14,348 nucleotides of DNA from Chloroflexota bacterium (lineage in GTDB: Bacteria > Chloroflexota > Limnocylindria > P2-11E). Below the pieces are notes generated by a model. The model was not told the origin of the DNA and ran no database searches. It was given only the letters and a program-made list of their open reading frames with translations. The stretch lies in contig VBEU01000114.1 in assembly GCA_005883775.1 (NCBI GenBank), positions 1 to 14,348 of the forward strand, in the 5' to 3' direction. The translations under genes were made by a program, and so were the position numbers. Within the stretch, counting starts at the first letter, position 1. Each line of letters opens with the position of its first letter. Positions 1 to 7,409 of the stretch are shown in pieces.

Positions 1-9
1 ACCTGGTTC

Positions 10-1155
10 GTGCGCGGCGTTTGGGTCTTCGTGTCGGTCATGGCGCTCGTGGGCTTCGGATGGCTCGTCGACATGCCGCGGCAGCATTCTCTCGACTGGA
101 CGCCCTACCACAACGACGCGATCGCGCTGAACGAGTGCGCGGCGCGCCTGGTGCTTCAGGGCCGCGATCCATACACGGACCTCGACGTGTTCGCGTGCTA
201 CGGATCGCTCGGCATCGGCCCGGACCGGACGACGCCGCTCCGCCGTGGGGCGTTCGCCGACGTTGCGATCTACCCGAGCGACGATCAGCTCGACCAGGTA
301 TGGGATCAGCGTGCGAGCGGCATCGGCACGAACGACGAGTTCGTGTGGCGCCCCTCGTATCCCGCGGTCTCGTTTCTCGCTCTACTGCCGATGGTCGCCC
401 TGGGCTGGGATACGAATTACCTCTACGTGGCGTGCCTGCTGGTGGCGATGGCGCTCATCGTGGTGCGGTCTCCGCGCACCCTGCGGCCGTTCTTCCTGAC
501 GGCGCTCCTCGGCGCCTCGAGCCTCACCGCGTTCACGGTCGGGGGCAGCTCGGACCTGCTCTACGCGCTGCCCCTCGTCGTCGCATGGGTGTACCGCGAC
601 CGGAAGTGGGCCGGTATTCCGCTCGGCATGGCGCTCGCGACCAAGCAGATCGCGTGGTTCTTCGCGCCCTTCTGGATCATCGCCGTCGTCACGGAGCGCG
701 GCTGGCGCGCCGCAGCGCGCGACCTCGCGATCGCCGCGGCGGTGTTCGGTGTCACGAACCTGCCGTTCATCGTTCACGACCCGCAGGCCTGGATCGCTGG
801 AATCATGACGCCCGTGATCGAGCCGATGTTCGCTCGCGGTGCCGGGCTCATCTTCCTGTTCACGAACGGCGGAGTGCCGCTCCTGCCGGTGGTCGCGTAC
901 TCGGCGCTCGAGGCGATCGCGGGCATCATCTGTCTCGTGATCGCCTGGCGCACGCGGCGTACGAGTCCTGAGCTCGGGTCGATCCTCGCCATCGTTCCGC
1001 TCTTCTTCGCGTGGCGGAGCCTTTTCTCCTACTTCTTCCTCCTGCCGCTCTTCGCCTTCGCGGCGATCGCGCGGATGCCTATCGGCGAGCTCGCATTCGA
1101 GCGAGCGCGAAAGCTCGGAGGGCTCACGATCTTCGCAGTGCCATCGCGGCCCTAG
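10..1155 (+). CDS. Polytopic membrane protein, DUF2029/GT87-like (possible 5' partial)
   Basis: The encoded 381 residues are mostly hydrophobic, with about eight to ten likely membrane segments (the first at residues 3-20, the last cluster near 323-352). A long polar loop at about residues 21-110 probably faces outside. A Y-P pair at 117-118 (WRPSYP) and an ATKQ motif with Lys212 followed by aromatic residues resemble the DUF2029/GT87 family of polyprenyl-phosphate-sugar-dependent mannosyltransferase-like proteins, which extend envelope glycans. That assignment rests on fold-type resemblance and a few motifs, so the substrate is unknown. The reading frame stays open through codons 1-9 to the left edge, so the GTG at 10 may not be the true start and the gene could begin outside the window. 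It ends at TAG 1153-1155, six bases before the next small gene. Confidence 0.72.
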   Translation: MRGVWVFVSVMALVGFGWLVDMPRQHSLDWTPYHNDAIALNECAARLVLQGRDPYTDLDVFACYGSLGIGPDRTTPLRRGAFADVAIYPSDDQLDQVWDQRASGIGTNDEFVWRPSYPAVSFLALLPMVALGWDTNYLYVACLLVAMALIVVRSPRTLRPFFLTALLGASSLTAFTVGGSSDLLYALPLVVAWVYRDRKWAGIPLGMALATKQIAWFFAPFWIIAVVTERGWRAAARDLAIAAAVFGVTNLPFIVHDPQAWIAGIMTPVIEPMFARGAGLIFLFTNGGVPLLPVVAYSALEAIAGIICLVIAWRTRRTSPELGSILAIVPLFFAWRSLFSYFFLLPLFAFAAIARMPIGELAFERARKLGGLTIFAVPSRP

Positions 1156-1161
1156 CGCAGG

Positions 1162-1419
1162 GTGCCGCCCGCGGTGGTCGTCCTGGGTCTCGTCGCGCTC
1201 GGAGTCCCGGCGGGGATCCGCGCCGCCTTCGGGCGGCCACGCTCGCTCGGCCGGGCGTGGCTGCTCGCCGGTGCGCTGGCCCTTGCCGCTCAAGCACTCG
1301 GTGAGCTGTCCGGCGTCTCGCTCGGGGTGCTGGGCGACACCCAGCTGGTGCTCGCGGTCGTGGCGGCGGGCATCGCGGCTGCAACCGTAGCCATCGCGGA
1401 AGGCCCCGCGAAGGGGTAA
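1162..1419 (+). CDS. Small hydrophobic membrane protein, unknown function
   Basis: An 85-residue protein starting at GTG 1162, only six bases after the stop of the upstream membrane protein. The weakly purine-rich CGCAGG just before it may be the ribosome site. It has two or three hydrophobic segments (about residues 3-20, 32-45 and 58-78) separated by a basic stretch (RAAFGRPRSLGR), the pattern of a small inner-membrane protein. I do not recognise a family. The tight spacing suggests co-translation with the upstream glycosyltransferase-like gene. An in-frame GTG at 1174 is an alternative start. A chance open frame cannot be excluded in such GC-rich DNA, but the hydrophobic pattern, the position and the lack of a better gene on either strand favour a real gene. 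Confidence 0.5.
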   Translation: MPPAVVVLGLVALGVPAGIRAAFGRPRSLGRAWLLAGALALAAQALGELSGVSLGVLGDTQLVLAVVAAGIAAATVAIAEGPAKG

Positions 1420-1438
1420 CTTCTTAGCTCGAAAAGAC

Positions 1439-1447
1439 AGGGGAGAG
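1439..1447 (+). promoter_or_regulatory. Ribosome binding site for the YtxH-family gene
   Basis: The purine-rich run AGGGGAGAG lies about five bases before ATG 1453. It is one of the clearest Shine-Dalgarno sequences in the window and fixes the start of the YtxH-like gene. The 33-base gap after the previous stop shows no convincing -35/-10 pair. Confidence 0.7.
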
Positions 1448-1452
1448 TAGCT

Positions 1453-1731
1453 ATGGGCTTCATCATCGGAGCGTTGGCGGGTGCCGTCGTCATGCTCCTG
1501 TACGCGCCGAAGAGCGGTGACATCACCCGTGAAGAGCTCCGTGCTCAGACCGAGGATCTCCGGCGACGCGCGGAGGAGCTGCAGAAGATCGCTCAGAAGC
1601 TCGCCGACGACGCGTCGGTGAAGGGCCGCGAGCTGATCGACGAGGCCAAGAAGCAGTGGGACTCCAGCTCGGCAGGACGAGCATCGACGGGGTCGCGAAG
1701 CACGCCCGGAGGCTCCACCAAGCAAGACTGA
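1453..1731 (+). CDS. YtxH domain-containing small membrane protein
   Basis: A 92-residue protein with an N-terminal hydrophobic glycine/alanine segment (residues 2-18) followed immediately by LLYAPKSGDITREEL. This matches the YtxH family signature, a glycine-rich membrane segment then L-[LF]-x-A-P-x-S-G and a basic or acidic helix. Residues 22-70 are charged and heptad-like (EELRAQTEDLRRRAEELQKI) and probably form a cytoplasmic coiled coil. The last 20 residues are Ser/Gly/Thr-rich and look disordered. YtxH proteins are widespread in Gram-positive and related bacteria and some are stress-induced, but no biochemical role is established. The start is supported by a good ribosome site and the gene is closed by an intrinsic terminator, so it probably ends the upstream transcription unit. 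Confidence 0.85.
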   Translation: MGFIIGALAGAVVMLLYAPKSGDITREELRAQTEDLRRRAEELQKIAQKLADDASVKGRELIDEAKKQWDSSSAGRASTGSRSTPGGSTKQD

Positions 1732-1754
1732 CGAGTATTCTTTTCGAAGCGGGG

Positions 1755-1791
1755 AACGCGGGGAGCCGAGGTGGCCCCCGCGTTTTCGTTT
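1755..1791 (+). terminator. Rho-independent terminator between the ytxH-like gene and alaS
   Basis: A nine-base perfect stem pairs AACGCGGGG (1755-1763) with CCCCGCGTT (1776-1784). Inside the loop, GCC (1765-1767) can also pair with GGC (1773-1775), leaving a five-base apical loop. The 3' arm runs into TTTTCGTTT (1783-1791), a moderately T-rich tail. It lies 24 bases after the YtxH stop and is the only strong intrinsic terminator I found. Only about 28 bases separate the tail from the proposed alaS start. Confidence 0.8.
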
Positions 1792-1808
1792 ACGCGATCG
1801 GGTTTACG

Positions 1809-1815
1809 AGGAGGG
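1809..1815 (+). promoter_or_regulatory. Strong Shine-Dalgarno of alaS, deciding a CTG start
   Basis: AGGAGGG is a near-perfect anti-16S match located four bases before an in-frame CTG at 1820-1822. There is no in-frame ATG, GTG or TTG between the terminator and that CTG, and the first in-frame ATG is 63 bases further on at 1883, with no comparable ribosome site. This motif is the main evidence that translation begins at CTG. Confidence 0.7.
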
Positions 1816-1819
1816 CAAA

Positions 1820-4468
1820 CTGGACAGCGCGACCATTCGCGAGCGATTCGTCTCCTTCTTCGAGGAGAAGGGACATACGCGCATGCCCAGCTGGCCGCTC
1901 ATCCTGAAGGACGATCCCTCCGTCCTCTTCACGAGCGCCGGCATGCAGCCGCTCGTGCCTTACTTCCTCGGAAAGAAGCAACCGCCGGCGAAGCGGATCG
2001 TCGCGGTGCAGAAGGTCTTCCGCGCTACGGACATCGACGAGGTGGGCAAGGACGCGTACCACCAGACCTTCTTCGAGATGCTCGGTAACTTCTCGATCGG
2101 CGATTACGGCAAGAAGGAAGCGATCGAGTGGGGCTGGGAGCTTTTAACCCGGGTGTTCGGGTTCGACGGGTCAAAGCTCGTCGCCACCGTCCACACGAGC
2201 GACGACGAGGCGTACGACATCTGGACGAAGACGCTGAAGCTGCTTCCGGCGGAGAAGATCTTCCGGCTCGGCGACGAGAACAACTTCTGGGCGCCAGGCC
2301 CGACCGGTCTTTGCGGACCGGACAGCGAGGTCTTCATCGACAGGGGCCCGCAGCCGGGCGTTCCCGAGCACGACTGCAGCCCGGCCGAGGACTGCGGGCG
2401 CTGGCTCGAGATCTGGAACTACGTGTTCCAGCAGTACGATCGCAAGGCCGACGGCACGCTCGTGCCGCTGCCGAAACGCAACATCGACACCGGTGTCGGC
2501 CTCGAGCGGCTTGCGCAGGTCCTTCAGGGCGTCCCAGGCGACACGTATCGGACCGACCTCTTCCAGCCGCTCGTCAAGAAGATCGAGTCGCTCTCGGGGA
2601 AGAAGTACGGCGAGAGCGTGGCGAGCGATATCTCGATCCGCATCGTCGCCGAGCACTCGCGGGCGGCGTCGTTCCTCATCGCGGACGGCATCTCGCCCTC
2701 GAACGAGTTTCGCGGCTACGTCCTCCGCCGCCTCATCCGGCGCGCGGCGATGCACGGCCGCCGCCTCGGCCTCAAGACCGGCTCGCTCTCGCAGCTCGGC
2801 GGCGAGGTCGTCAAGACGATGCAACGGCACTACCACGAGCTCACCTCGGCGCGGGATCGCATCACCCAGGTCATCCTCGACGAGGAGGAGAAGTTCGAGC
2901 GGACGCTCGCGCAGGGCCTCACGATGATCAACGAGGCGATCGCTCGAGCCACCGCGCAGGGCCAACGGTGGATCGATGCCGACACCGCTTTCCGCCTCTC
3001 CGATACCTACGGCTTCCCGCTCGAGATGACCAAGGAGATCGCGACCGCGGCTGGGCTTTCGGTGGACGAGCACGGCTTCCGCGAGCTCCTCGAGGGACAG
3101 CGCAGCCGCAGCCGCGCGACCGCGAAGTTCACGCAGGACGCGATGCGCTTCGGCCAGTTCTACGCGGGACTGCGCGAGAACGAGAAGCTGCGGAGCGAGT
3201 TCACGGGGTACGACGAGCTCGAGACCGACGGAACGATCGTCTCGCTCGTGCTCGGCGGCTCACGCGTCGAGGCGGCGCACGAGGGGAGCGACGTCGAGAT
3301 CGTGCTGGATCGCACTCCTTTCTATCCGGAGGGCGGGGGCCAGGTGGGCGATCGCGGGACGATCACCACCGACGAGGGACGCGCGATGGTCGCCGACACG
3401 CAGACCGCGGCGCCGGGTGTGATCGTGATGAGCGCGAAGGTCGTCGACGGCGTTCTGCGTCTCCGCTCGCGCGCGCATGCCGCGGTCGACGAGGAGGCGC
3501 GGCGCGACACGATGCGGAACCACACCGCCACGCACCTCTTGCACGCGACGCTCCGGAATATCCTCGGCGAGGACGTGCACCAGGCCGGCTCGCTCGTGCA
3601 CGCGCCGAATCTCCGATTCGACTTCACGTTCGGCCGTGCGCTGACACCGGACGAGCTGCGGCGGGTCGAGGACGATGTCAACCGCGCGATCCTGTCCAAC
3701 GAGGACGTGCACGCGCGGACGATGCCCCTGCAGGAGGCGCTCGCGAGCGGCGCGATGGCGCTTTTCGGCGAAACGTATGGTGATGTCGTGCGCGTCGTCG
3801 AGGCCGGTCCATCGCGTGAGCTCTGTGGCGGAACGCATTGCCACTGCACCGGCGACATCGGGCTGTTCCTCATCACGAAAGAGGAATCCATCGGCGCGGG
3901 CGTGCGGCGTCTCGAGGCCGTGACCGGCGTCGGCGCGTTGCGTGAGGTGCGCGAGATGCGCGACCGTTCCGCTCGTGCGGCCGCCGCGCTCCGCGTCCCG
4001 CCGGCGCGATTGCCGGAGGCCGTGGCGCAGCTCGTCGAATCGCGCGAGCGCCTCGACAAGGAGCGCGCGGCCCTGCAGCGGAGCGGGTCTGAGTCGGCGG
4101 CATCGAAGCTGCTCGCGACGGCGGAGTCCCTCGGCGCTGCGCGGGTCGTCGCGCAGAACGTGGGCGACGCCGATCTGAACCAGCTGCGCGCGCTTGCGGA
4201 CCGCGTCCGGGAGGGCATCGGCACAGGCGTGGTCATCCTCGGCGGCTCGCGCGAGGGAAAGGCGGCGCTGTTGGTGACCGTCACGAAAGACCTCGGTCCG
4301 AGGGTCAGCGCGGACGCCGTCATCAAGGCGGTGCAGGGCGTCTTCGAGGCGAAGGGCGGGGGACGTCCCGAGAGCGCCTCGGCGGGCGGCGGCTCGCCGG
4401 CCCGCCTCGGGGACGCGGTCGCCGCGGCACGTACCGAGGTCCGGGAGCGTTTAGACGGAGGTGGCTAG
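1820..4468 (+). CDS. alaS: Alanine--tRNA ligase
   Basis: AlaRS charges tRNA-Ala in the cytoplasm and hydrolyses mischarged Ser- or Gly-tRNA-Ala. Starting at CTG 1820 gives 882 residues, close to the usual 875. The N-terminus then reads SATIRERFVSFFEEKGHT, the conserved opening of the class II catalytic domain. Starting at ATG 1883 would remove 21 residues of it. Downstream are LFTSAGMQPL and FFEMLGNFSIGDY (catalytic core) and DTGVGLERL (motif 3 region). The editing domain carries the zinc-binding pairs HTATH (His568, His572) and CGGTH (Cys669, His673). The C-Ala domain ends with GGGRPESASAGG. The gene is intact. It follows a terminator, so it is probably first in its own unit, and it overlaps the next gene by eight bases. 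In Actinobacteria and Firmicutes alaS also precedes ruvX. Confidence 0.97.
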   Translation: MDSATIRERFVSFFEEKGHTRMPSWPLILKDDPSVLFTSAGMQPLVPYFLGKKQPPAKRIVAVQKVFRATDIDEVGKDAYHQTFFEMLGNFSIGDYGKKEAIEWGWELLTRVFGFDGSKLVATVHTSDDEAYDIWTKTLKLLPAEKIFRLGDENNFWAPGPTGLCGPDSEVFIDRGPQPGVPEHDCSPAEDCGRWLEIWNYVFQQYDRKADGTLVPLPKRNIDTGVGLERLAQVLQGVPGDTYRTDLFQPLVKKIESLSGKKYGESVASDISIRIVAEHSRAASFLIADGISPSNEFRGYVLRRLIRRAAMHGRRLGLKTGSLSQLGGEVVKTMQRHYHELTSARDRITQVILDEEEKFERTLAQGLTMINEAIARATAQGQRWIDADTAFRLSDTYGFPLEMTKEIATAAGLSVDEHGFRELLEGQRSRSRATAKFTQDAMRFGQFYAGLRENEKLRSEFTGYDELETDGTIVSLVLGGSRVEAAHEGSDVEIVLDRTPFYPEGGGQVGDRGTITTDEGRAMVADTQTAAPGVIVMSAKVVDGVLRLRSRAHAAVDEEARRDTMRNHTATHLLHATLRNILGEDVHQAGSLVHAPNLRFDFTFGRALTPDELRRVEDDVNRAILSNEDVHARTMPLQEALASGAMALFGETYGDVVRVVEAGPSRELCGGTHCHCTGDIGLFLITKEESIGAGVRRLEAVTGVGALREVREMRDRSARAAAALRVPPARLPEAVAQLVESRERLDKERAALQRSGSESAASKLLATAESLGAARVVAQNVGDADLNQLRALADRVREGIGTGVVILGGSREGKAALLVTVTKDLGPRVSADAVIKAVQGVFEAKGGGRPESASAGGGSPARLGDAVAAARTEVRERLDGGG

Positions 4469-5522
4469 GGATCGGACGCGAGAGGCGGCGGGCGGGATCT
4501 GTGTCGCGGGCATCGAGCTCGCGGCGGGAATGGCCCGGGCCGTTGTCGCGCGCGCCGAGGGCGGAAGGCTTCGCGTCGTCGGGCGCGGCGAGACGACGCT
4601 AGCCGCCGACGCGGTCGTGGGCGGCCTGGTCGTCGAGCCGCGGGTCGTGACCGCCGCCGTCGCGTCGGCGCTCGGGGCGGCGGAGCGCGGCGTCCCGACC
4701 GAGCGGATGGTGATCGCGATCGACGGCGACGACGTGCGTACCTATCACGTGAAAACGCCGTTCGATCGCGAAGAGTCGGGGACGCCGATCGTTCGCGCCG
4801 AGGCGGATCGCGCGGTGCGCGAGGCGCGCGAGGAGGCGGCACGCGCCGCCCAGACCGCGGTGGCCGACGACCCGGCTCTGCGGGGCGTCGCGACCGCGCG
4901 CATGACCGATGAGGTCGCCGCGCTCGTGCTCGATGGGCGCGAGCTCGACTCCGTCGAGGGGTACCACGGCCGTGCGCTCGAGGTGCACACCGACGTCGCG
5001 GTCGCCCCGCTCGTTCTGTCGGGAGCCGCCCTCGCGACGGTAGCGGTCCGCCGCCGGCCCACGGCGGTGCCGGGGATCTACGCGCTCGCTCGCCTCGTTG
5101 CCGCGTCGGGCATCGCCGACGCGGGCATCGTTCGGGTCGGCGCGGACGTGACCGCGCTGGCTATCGTGCGCGAGCGCCGCGTCGTCGGCACACGCGTGTT
5201 CGGTCTCGGCCGCGACGCGTTCGCCGCGCGCGAGGAAACGCGCGACGACGACGCGCTCGTATGGGCCGAGATCGTCGCTCTTCCACTGAGCTCCGACAAC
5301 GCGCCGCCGCCGGAGCGATGGCTGTTCGTCGGCGTGCCCGAGGCGCTCCTCGCGCTTCCGAACGCTCTCGCCAAGATCGTCGGCGACGCCCGCGGCCGCG
5401 CCGCGCGCATCGGACCGCTCACGCCAAGCGTGACCAGCCGCGTGTTCTCGGACGTCCCGCTGAACGCGGAGGATCTCGTGGCCGCGGGTGCGGCCGCTCT
5501 AGCGAGCGGGGTGTACTCGTGA
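4461..5522 (+). CDS. FtsA/PilM-like actin-fold protein, degenerate
   Basis: A 353-residue alanine-rich soluble protein. Residues around 14-30 (VAGIELAAGMARAVVA) resemble the phosphate-1 loop of FtsA/PilM-type ATPases (GIDIGSS...K). GGLVVEPRVVTAAVASAL and VIAIDGDDVRTY then parallel the 'G-x-V-x-D ... I-x-G' segments before the SHS2 domain. VLDGRELDSVEGYHGRALEV resembles the later FtsA segment 'V-D-G ... P-x-G-x-x-G-x-x-L-E'. The expected phosphate-2 motif (DIGGGTT) is replaced by VRVGADVTALAIV, without the catalytic acidic residue, so ATP hydrolysis is doubtful. The gene overlaps the alaS end by eight bases and the next gene by four (GTGA), suggesting co-translation with a membrane partner, as PilM has PilN. 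The start is uncertain because GGAG directly abuts GTG 4461. Assignment is by pattern resemblance, not a search. Confidence 0.6.
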   Translation: MARDRTREAAGGICVAGIELAAGMARAVVARAEGGRLRVVGRGETTLAADAVVGGLVVEPRVVTAAVASALGAAERGVPTERMVIAIDGDDVRTYHVKTPFDREESGTPIVRAEADRAVREAREEAARAAQTAVADDPALRGVATARMTDEVAALVLDGRELDSVEGYHGRALEVHTDVAVAPLVLSGAALATVAVRRRPTAVPGIYALARLVAASGIADAGIVRVGADVTALAIVRERRVVGTRVFGLGRDAFAAREETRDDDALVWAEIVALPLSSDNAPPPERWLFVGVPEALLALPNALAKIVGDARGRAARIGPLTPSVTSRVFSDVPLNAEDLVAAGAAALASGVYS

Positions 5523-7024
5523 CCGTCGAGACCGCCGCGGCCCGCCGGACGGTCATAGACCTCGGGCCGGACGCGACGATCCTCGACGCCGCAGGACGCC
5601 TCGCGGCGGTCGAGTCGCCGGACGTCATCCTCGTGGTCCCCTCGGGTGCGCCGCTCACTCGCAACGCCGTGTTCCTGGAGGCGCTCCGGCGTCGCGCCGG
5701 CGATCGTCGCATCGTCATCGTGTCATCGGAAGCGCGGGCGCGATCTCTGGCTTCGTCGGTGCACTTGAAAGCCTTCGCGAGCGTCTCCGCACTCGACCGC
5801 CACGAGCTCGACGCGACCGAGCATCTCTCCGACGCCCGGCGCGCCGTGATGAAGACGATGGTCCGCCCGGCCGTTCCGCGCCGCGGGATCTCGCCGCTGC
5901 GCGGGCTCGCCGTGTTCATGACGTTGGTCATGGCTGCGGGCATCCTGCTGGCGATCGTTGCGCCGTCGGCGACGATCAGGGTCGCCGCGGCAACCTCGAC
6001 TCTCGGTCCGTATGAGTACGACCTGCGAGCGGGTCCGCAAGGTGAGATCAAGGATGCGACCACCCTCACCGATACGGTGACCGCGCAGGTGAAGGGCGTT
6101 GCGACCGGCTCGCGCACTGAGGACACCAAAGCGACGGGCATCGAGGAGTTCAGGAACCTCACGACGAACGACATCCGCATCCCCGTTGGCACCCTCGTCC
6201 AGACCACGGACAGCTCGCCGATCCGATTTCTGACGACGGAGGAGAAGATCCTTCCAAGAAGCAGCATCCTGCCCCCCACGATCGGCACCGCCCGCGTCAA
6301 CATCCAGGCGATCGATGGCGGCCCAAAAGGAAACGTCGGCTCCGACAAGATCAGGCAGGCGGCGAGCGGCGAGTACCAGGTCTCGAATCCCGCGCCGACG
6401 ACCGGTGGCGACACGAAAAAGATCGCCGTCGTTCAGAGGGTCGACTACGACACCGCTTCGGCCCAGGCCGACGGGCCCCTACGTGAGGCTGGTCTGGCGC
6501 GGACCGCGAAGTGGAATGGCGACGTGTCAGCCGACAAAGAGACTCGGGTGTACGGCGTTTGGATAAAGCAAACCGGCATCTCGCCACCGGGCGATGTCGT
6601 CAACACCGAGCCAAAGGACGGGACCTTCACCATCACAGCGACCGGAACAGCGACGGCGTATCGCGTGTCGAACAGCCAGCCGCAAGCGGCGGCCACCGCG
6701 AGCTTGCGCGGCGAGCTGGCGACTGGGATGACGTTCGACAATGACAGCGTGGCCGTCAACATCGTCCTGGGACCGACAGTTGGCGAGACCGGAGTGAAGT
6801 GGCGGGTCAGCGCCAAGGCGCAGCAGTACTCCGGCGTCGATGCCGCCCAGATGAAGGCTGCCCTCACCGGCAGGAGCCCGGACGAGGTCGAAACGGTGGC
6901 CGCCGCTCGCGGCTTCAAGAAGCTCAGCGTGGAGACATGGCCGTCATGGTGGCCGCTTCTTCCCGTGCTCGACTCCAGAATTACGATCAAGCCCGAGGCA
7001 CCCGTGACGACCGGGGCGCCCTGA
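5519..7024 (+). CDS. Single-pass membrane protein with baseplate-J-like extracellular region
   Basis: Starting at GTG 5519, which overlaps the previous stop as GTGA, gives 501 residues. Residues 1-110 look like a small alpha/beta domain (DVILVVPSGAPLTRNAVFLE, IVIVSSEARARSLASSV). One strong transmembrane segment follows at about 129-151 (VFMTLVMAAGILLAIVAP), so the remainder is probably outside. Residues 209-320 contain the pattern of Baseplate_J/gp47-like proteins: IRIPVGTLVQT, then IRFLTTEEKI, then VNIQAIDGGPKGNVGSDKI. The rest is beta-rich and threonine-rich and ends with a Trp/Pro segment (WPSWWPLLPVL). I recall similar 'baseplate J/gp47 family' annotations on non-phage chromosomal proteins of Chloroflexota and related bacteria; function is unknown. 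No other phage gene is nearby. The frame extends upstream of 5519, but that stretch overlaps the preceding gene and is rejected. Confidence 0.75.
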   Translation: MTVETAAARRTVIDLGPDATILDAAGRLAAVESPDVILVVPSGAPLTRNAVFLEALRRRAGDRRIVIVSSEARARSLASSVHLKAFASVSALDRHELDATEHLSDARRAVMKTMVRPAVPRRGISPLRGLAVFMTLVMAAGILLAIVAPSATIRVAAATSTLGPYEYDLRAGPQGEIKDATTLTDTVTAQVKGVATGSRTEDTKATGIEEFRNLTTNDIRIPVGTLVQTTDSSPIRFLTTEEKILPRSSILPPTIGTARVNIQAIDGGPKGNVGSDKIRQAASGEYQVSNPAPTTGGDTKKIAVVQRVDYDTASAQADGPLREAGLARTAKWNGDVSADKETRVYGVWIKQTGISPPGDVVNTEPKDGTFTITATGTATAYRVSNSQPQAAATASLRGELATGMTFDNDSVAVNIVLGPTVGETGVKWRVSAKAQQYSGVDAAQMKAALTGRSPDEVETVAAARGFKKLSVETWPSWWPLLPVLDSRITIKPEAPVTTGAP

Positions 7025-7028
7025 GGGG

Positions 7029-7409
7029 TTGCGCTACCTCGCGCTCGACGTCGGCGACCGCCGGATCGGCCTCGCCGTGGGCGATGACGCGCACGGCCTC
7101 AGCCGGCCGCTCCGGACGCTCCTTCGACGGAGCGTGGTCAAAGACCTCGCCGAGCTCGAAGGGATCGCGCGCGATGAGCACATCGACGCGCTCGTCATCG
7201 GGTTGCCGCTGACGCTGCGCGGCGAGGAAGGGCACCAGGCCGAGCGGGTCCGCCGTTTCGCGACCGCGGCCGAAAAGCTCGGCCTCCCCGTGCGCCTGTA
7301 CGACGAGCGCCACACCTCGAGCGAGGCCGAGATCCGAGGCGCCAGCGACATCGACGCCGGTGCTGCCACCATCCTCCTCGAAGACTTTCTCGCGCAGCTC
7401 GCTCGCTGA
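7029..7409 (+). CDS. ruvX: Putative pre-16S rRNA nuclease / Holliday junction resolvase-like RuvX (YqgF)
   Basis: A 126-residue RNase H-fold protein of usual length. It has LDVGDRRIGLAVGD at the N-terminus (Asp7 is the first acidic ligand), VIGLPLTLRGEEG in the middle, then YDERHTSSEAE and DAGAATILLEDFL (Asp109 is the last ligand). These are the conserved YqgF/RuvX blocks. The family matures the 5' end of 16S rRNA in Escherichia coli and was also proposed as a resolvase. The start is TTG 7029, four bases after the upstream stop; GAGGGG directly abuts it, an unusually short spacing, so initiation may rely on coupling. The stop shares one base with mltG (TGATG). The alaS-ruvX-mltG order is conserved in several phyla; here two extra genes separate alaS from ruvX. 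Confidence 0.93.
   Translation: MRYLALDVGDRRIGLAVGDDAHGLSRPLRTLLRRSVVKDLAELEGIARDEHIDALVIGLPLTLRGEEGHQAERVRRFATAAEKLGLPVRLYDERHTSSEAEIRGASDIDAGAATILLEDFLAQLAR

Noticed and set aside
1732..1819. T-box or other amino-acid-responsive leader before alaS
   Set aside because: The gap is only 88 bases, most of it the terminator. There is no room for a T-box specifier stem and no T-box-like sequence was seen.
5261..5518. Upstream extension of the baseplate-J-like gene
   Set aside because: The extra 86 residues overlap the actin-fold gene in another frame and are Arg-rich shadow sequence. GTG 5519 in the GTGA overlap is a better start.
4461..7024. Prophage remnant, suggested by the baseplate-J-like domain
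   Set aside because: No integrase, terminase, capsid, tail tube or attachment site is present, and the gene is embedded by overlaps in a housekeeping operon.
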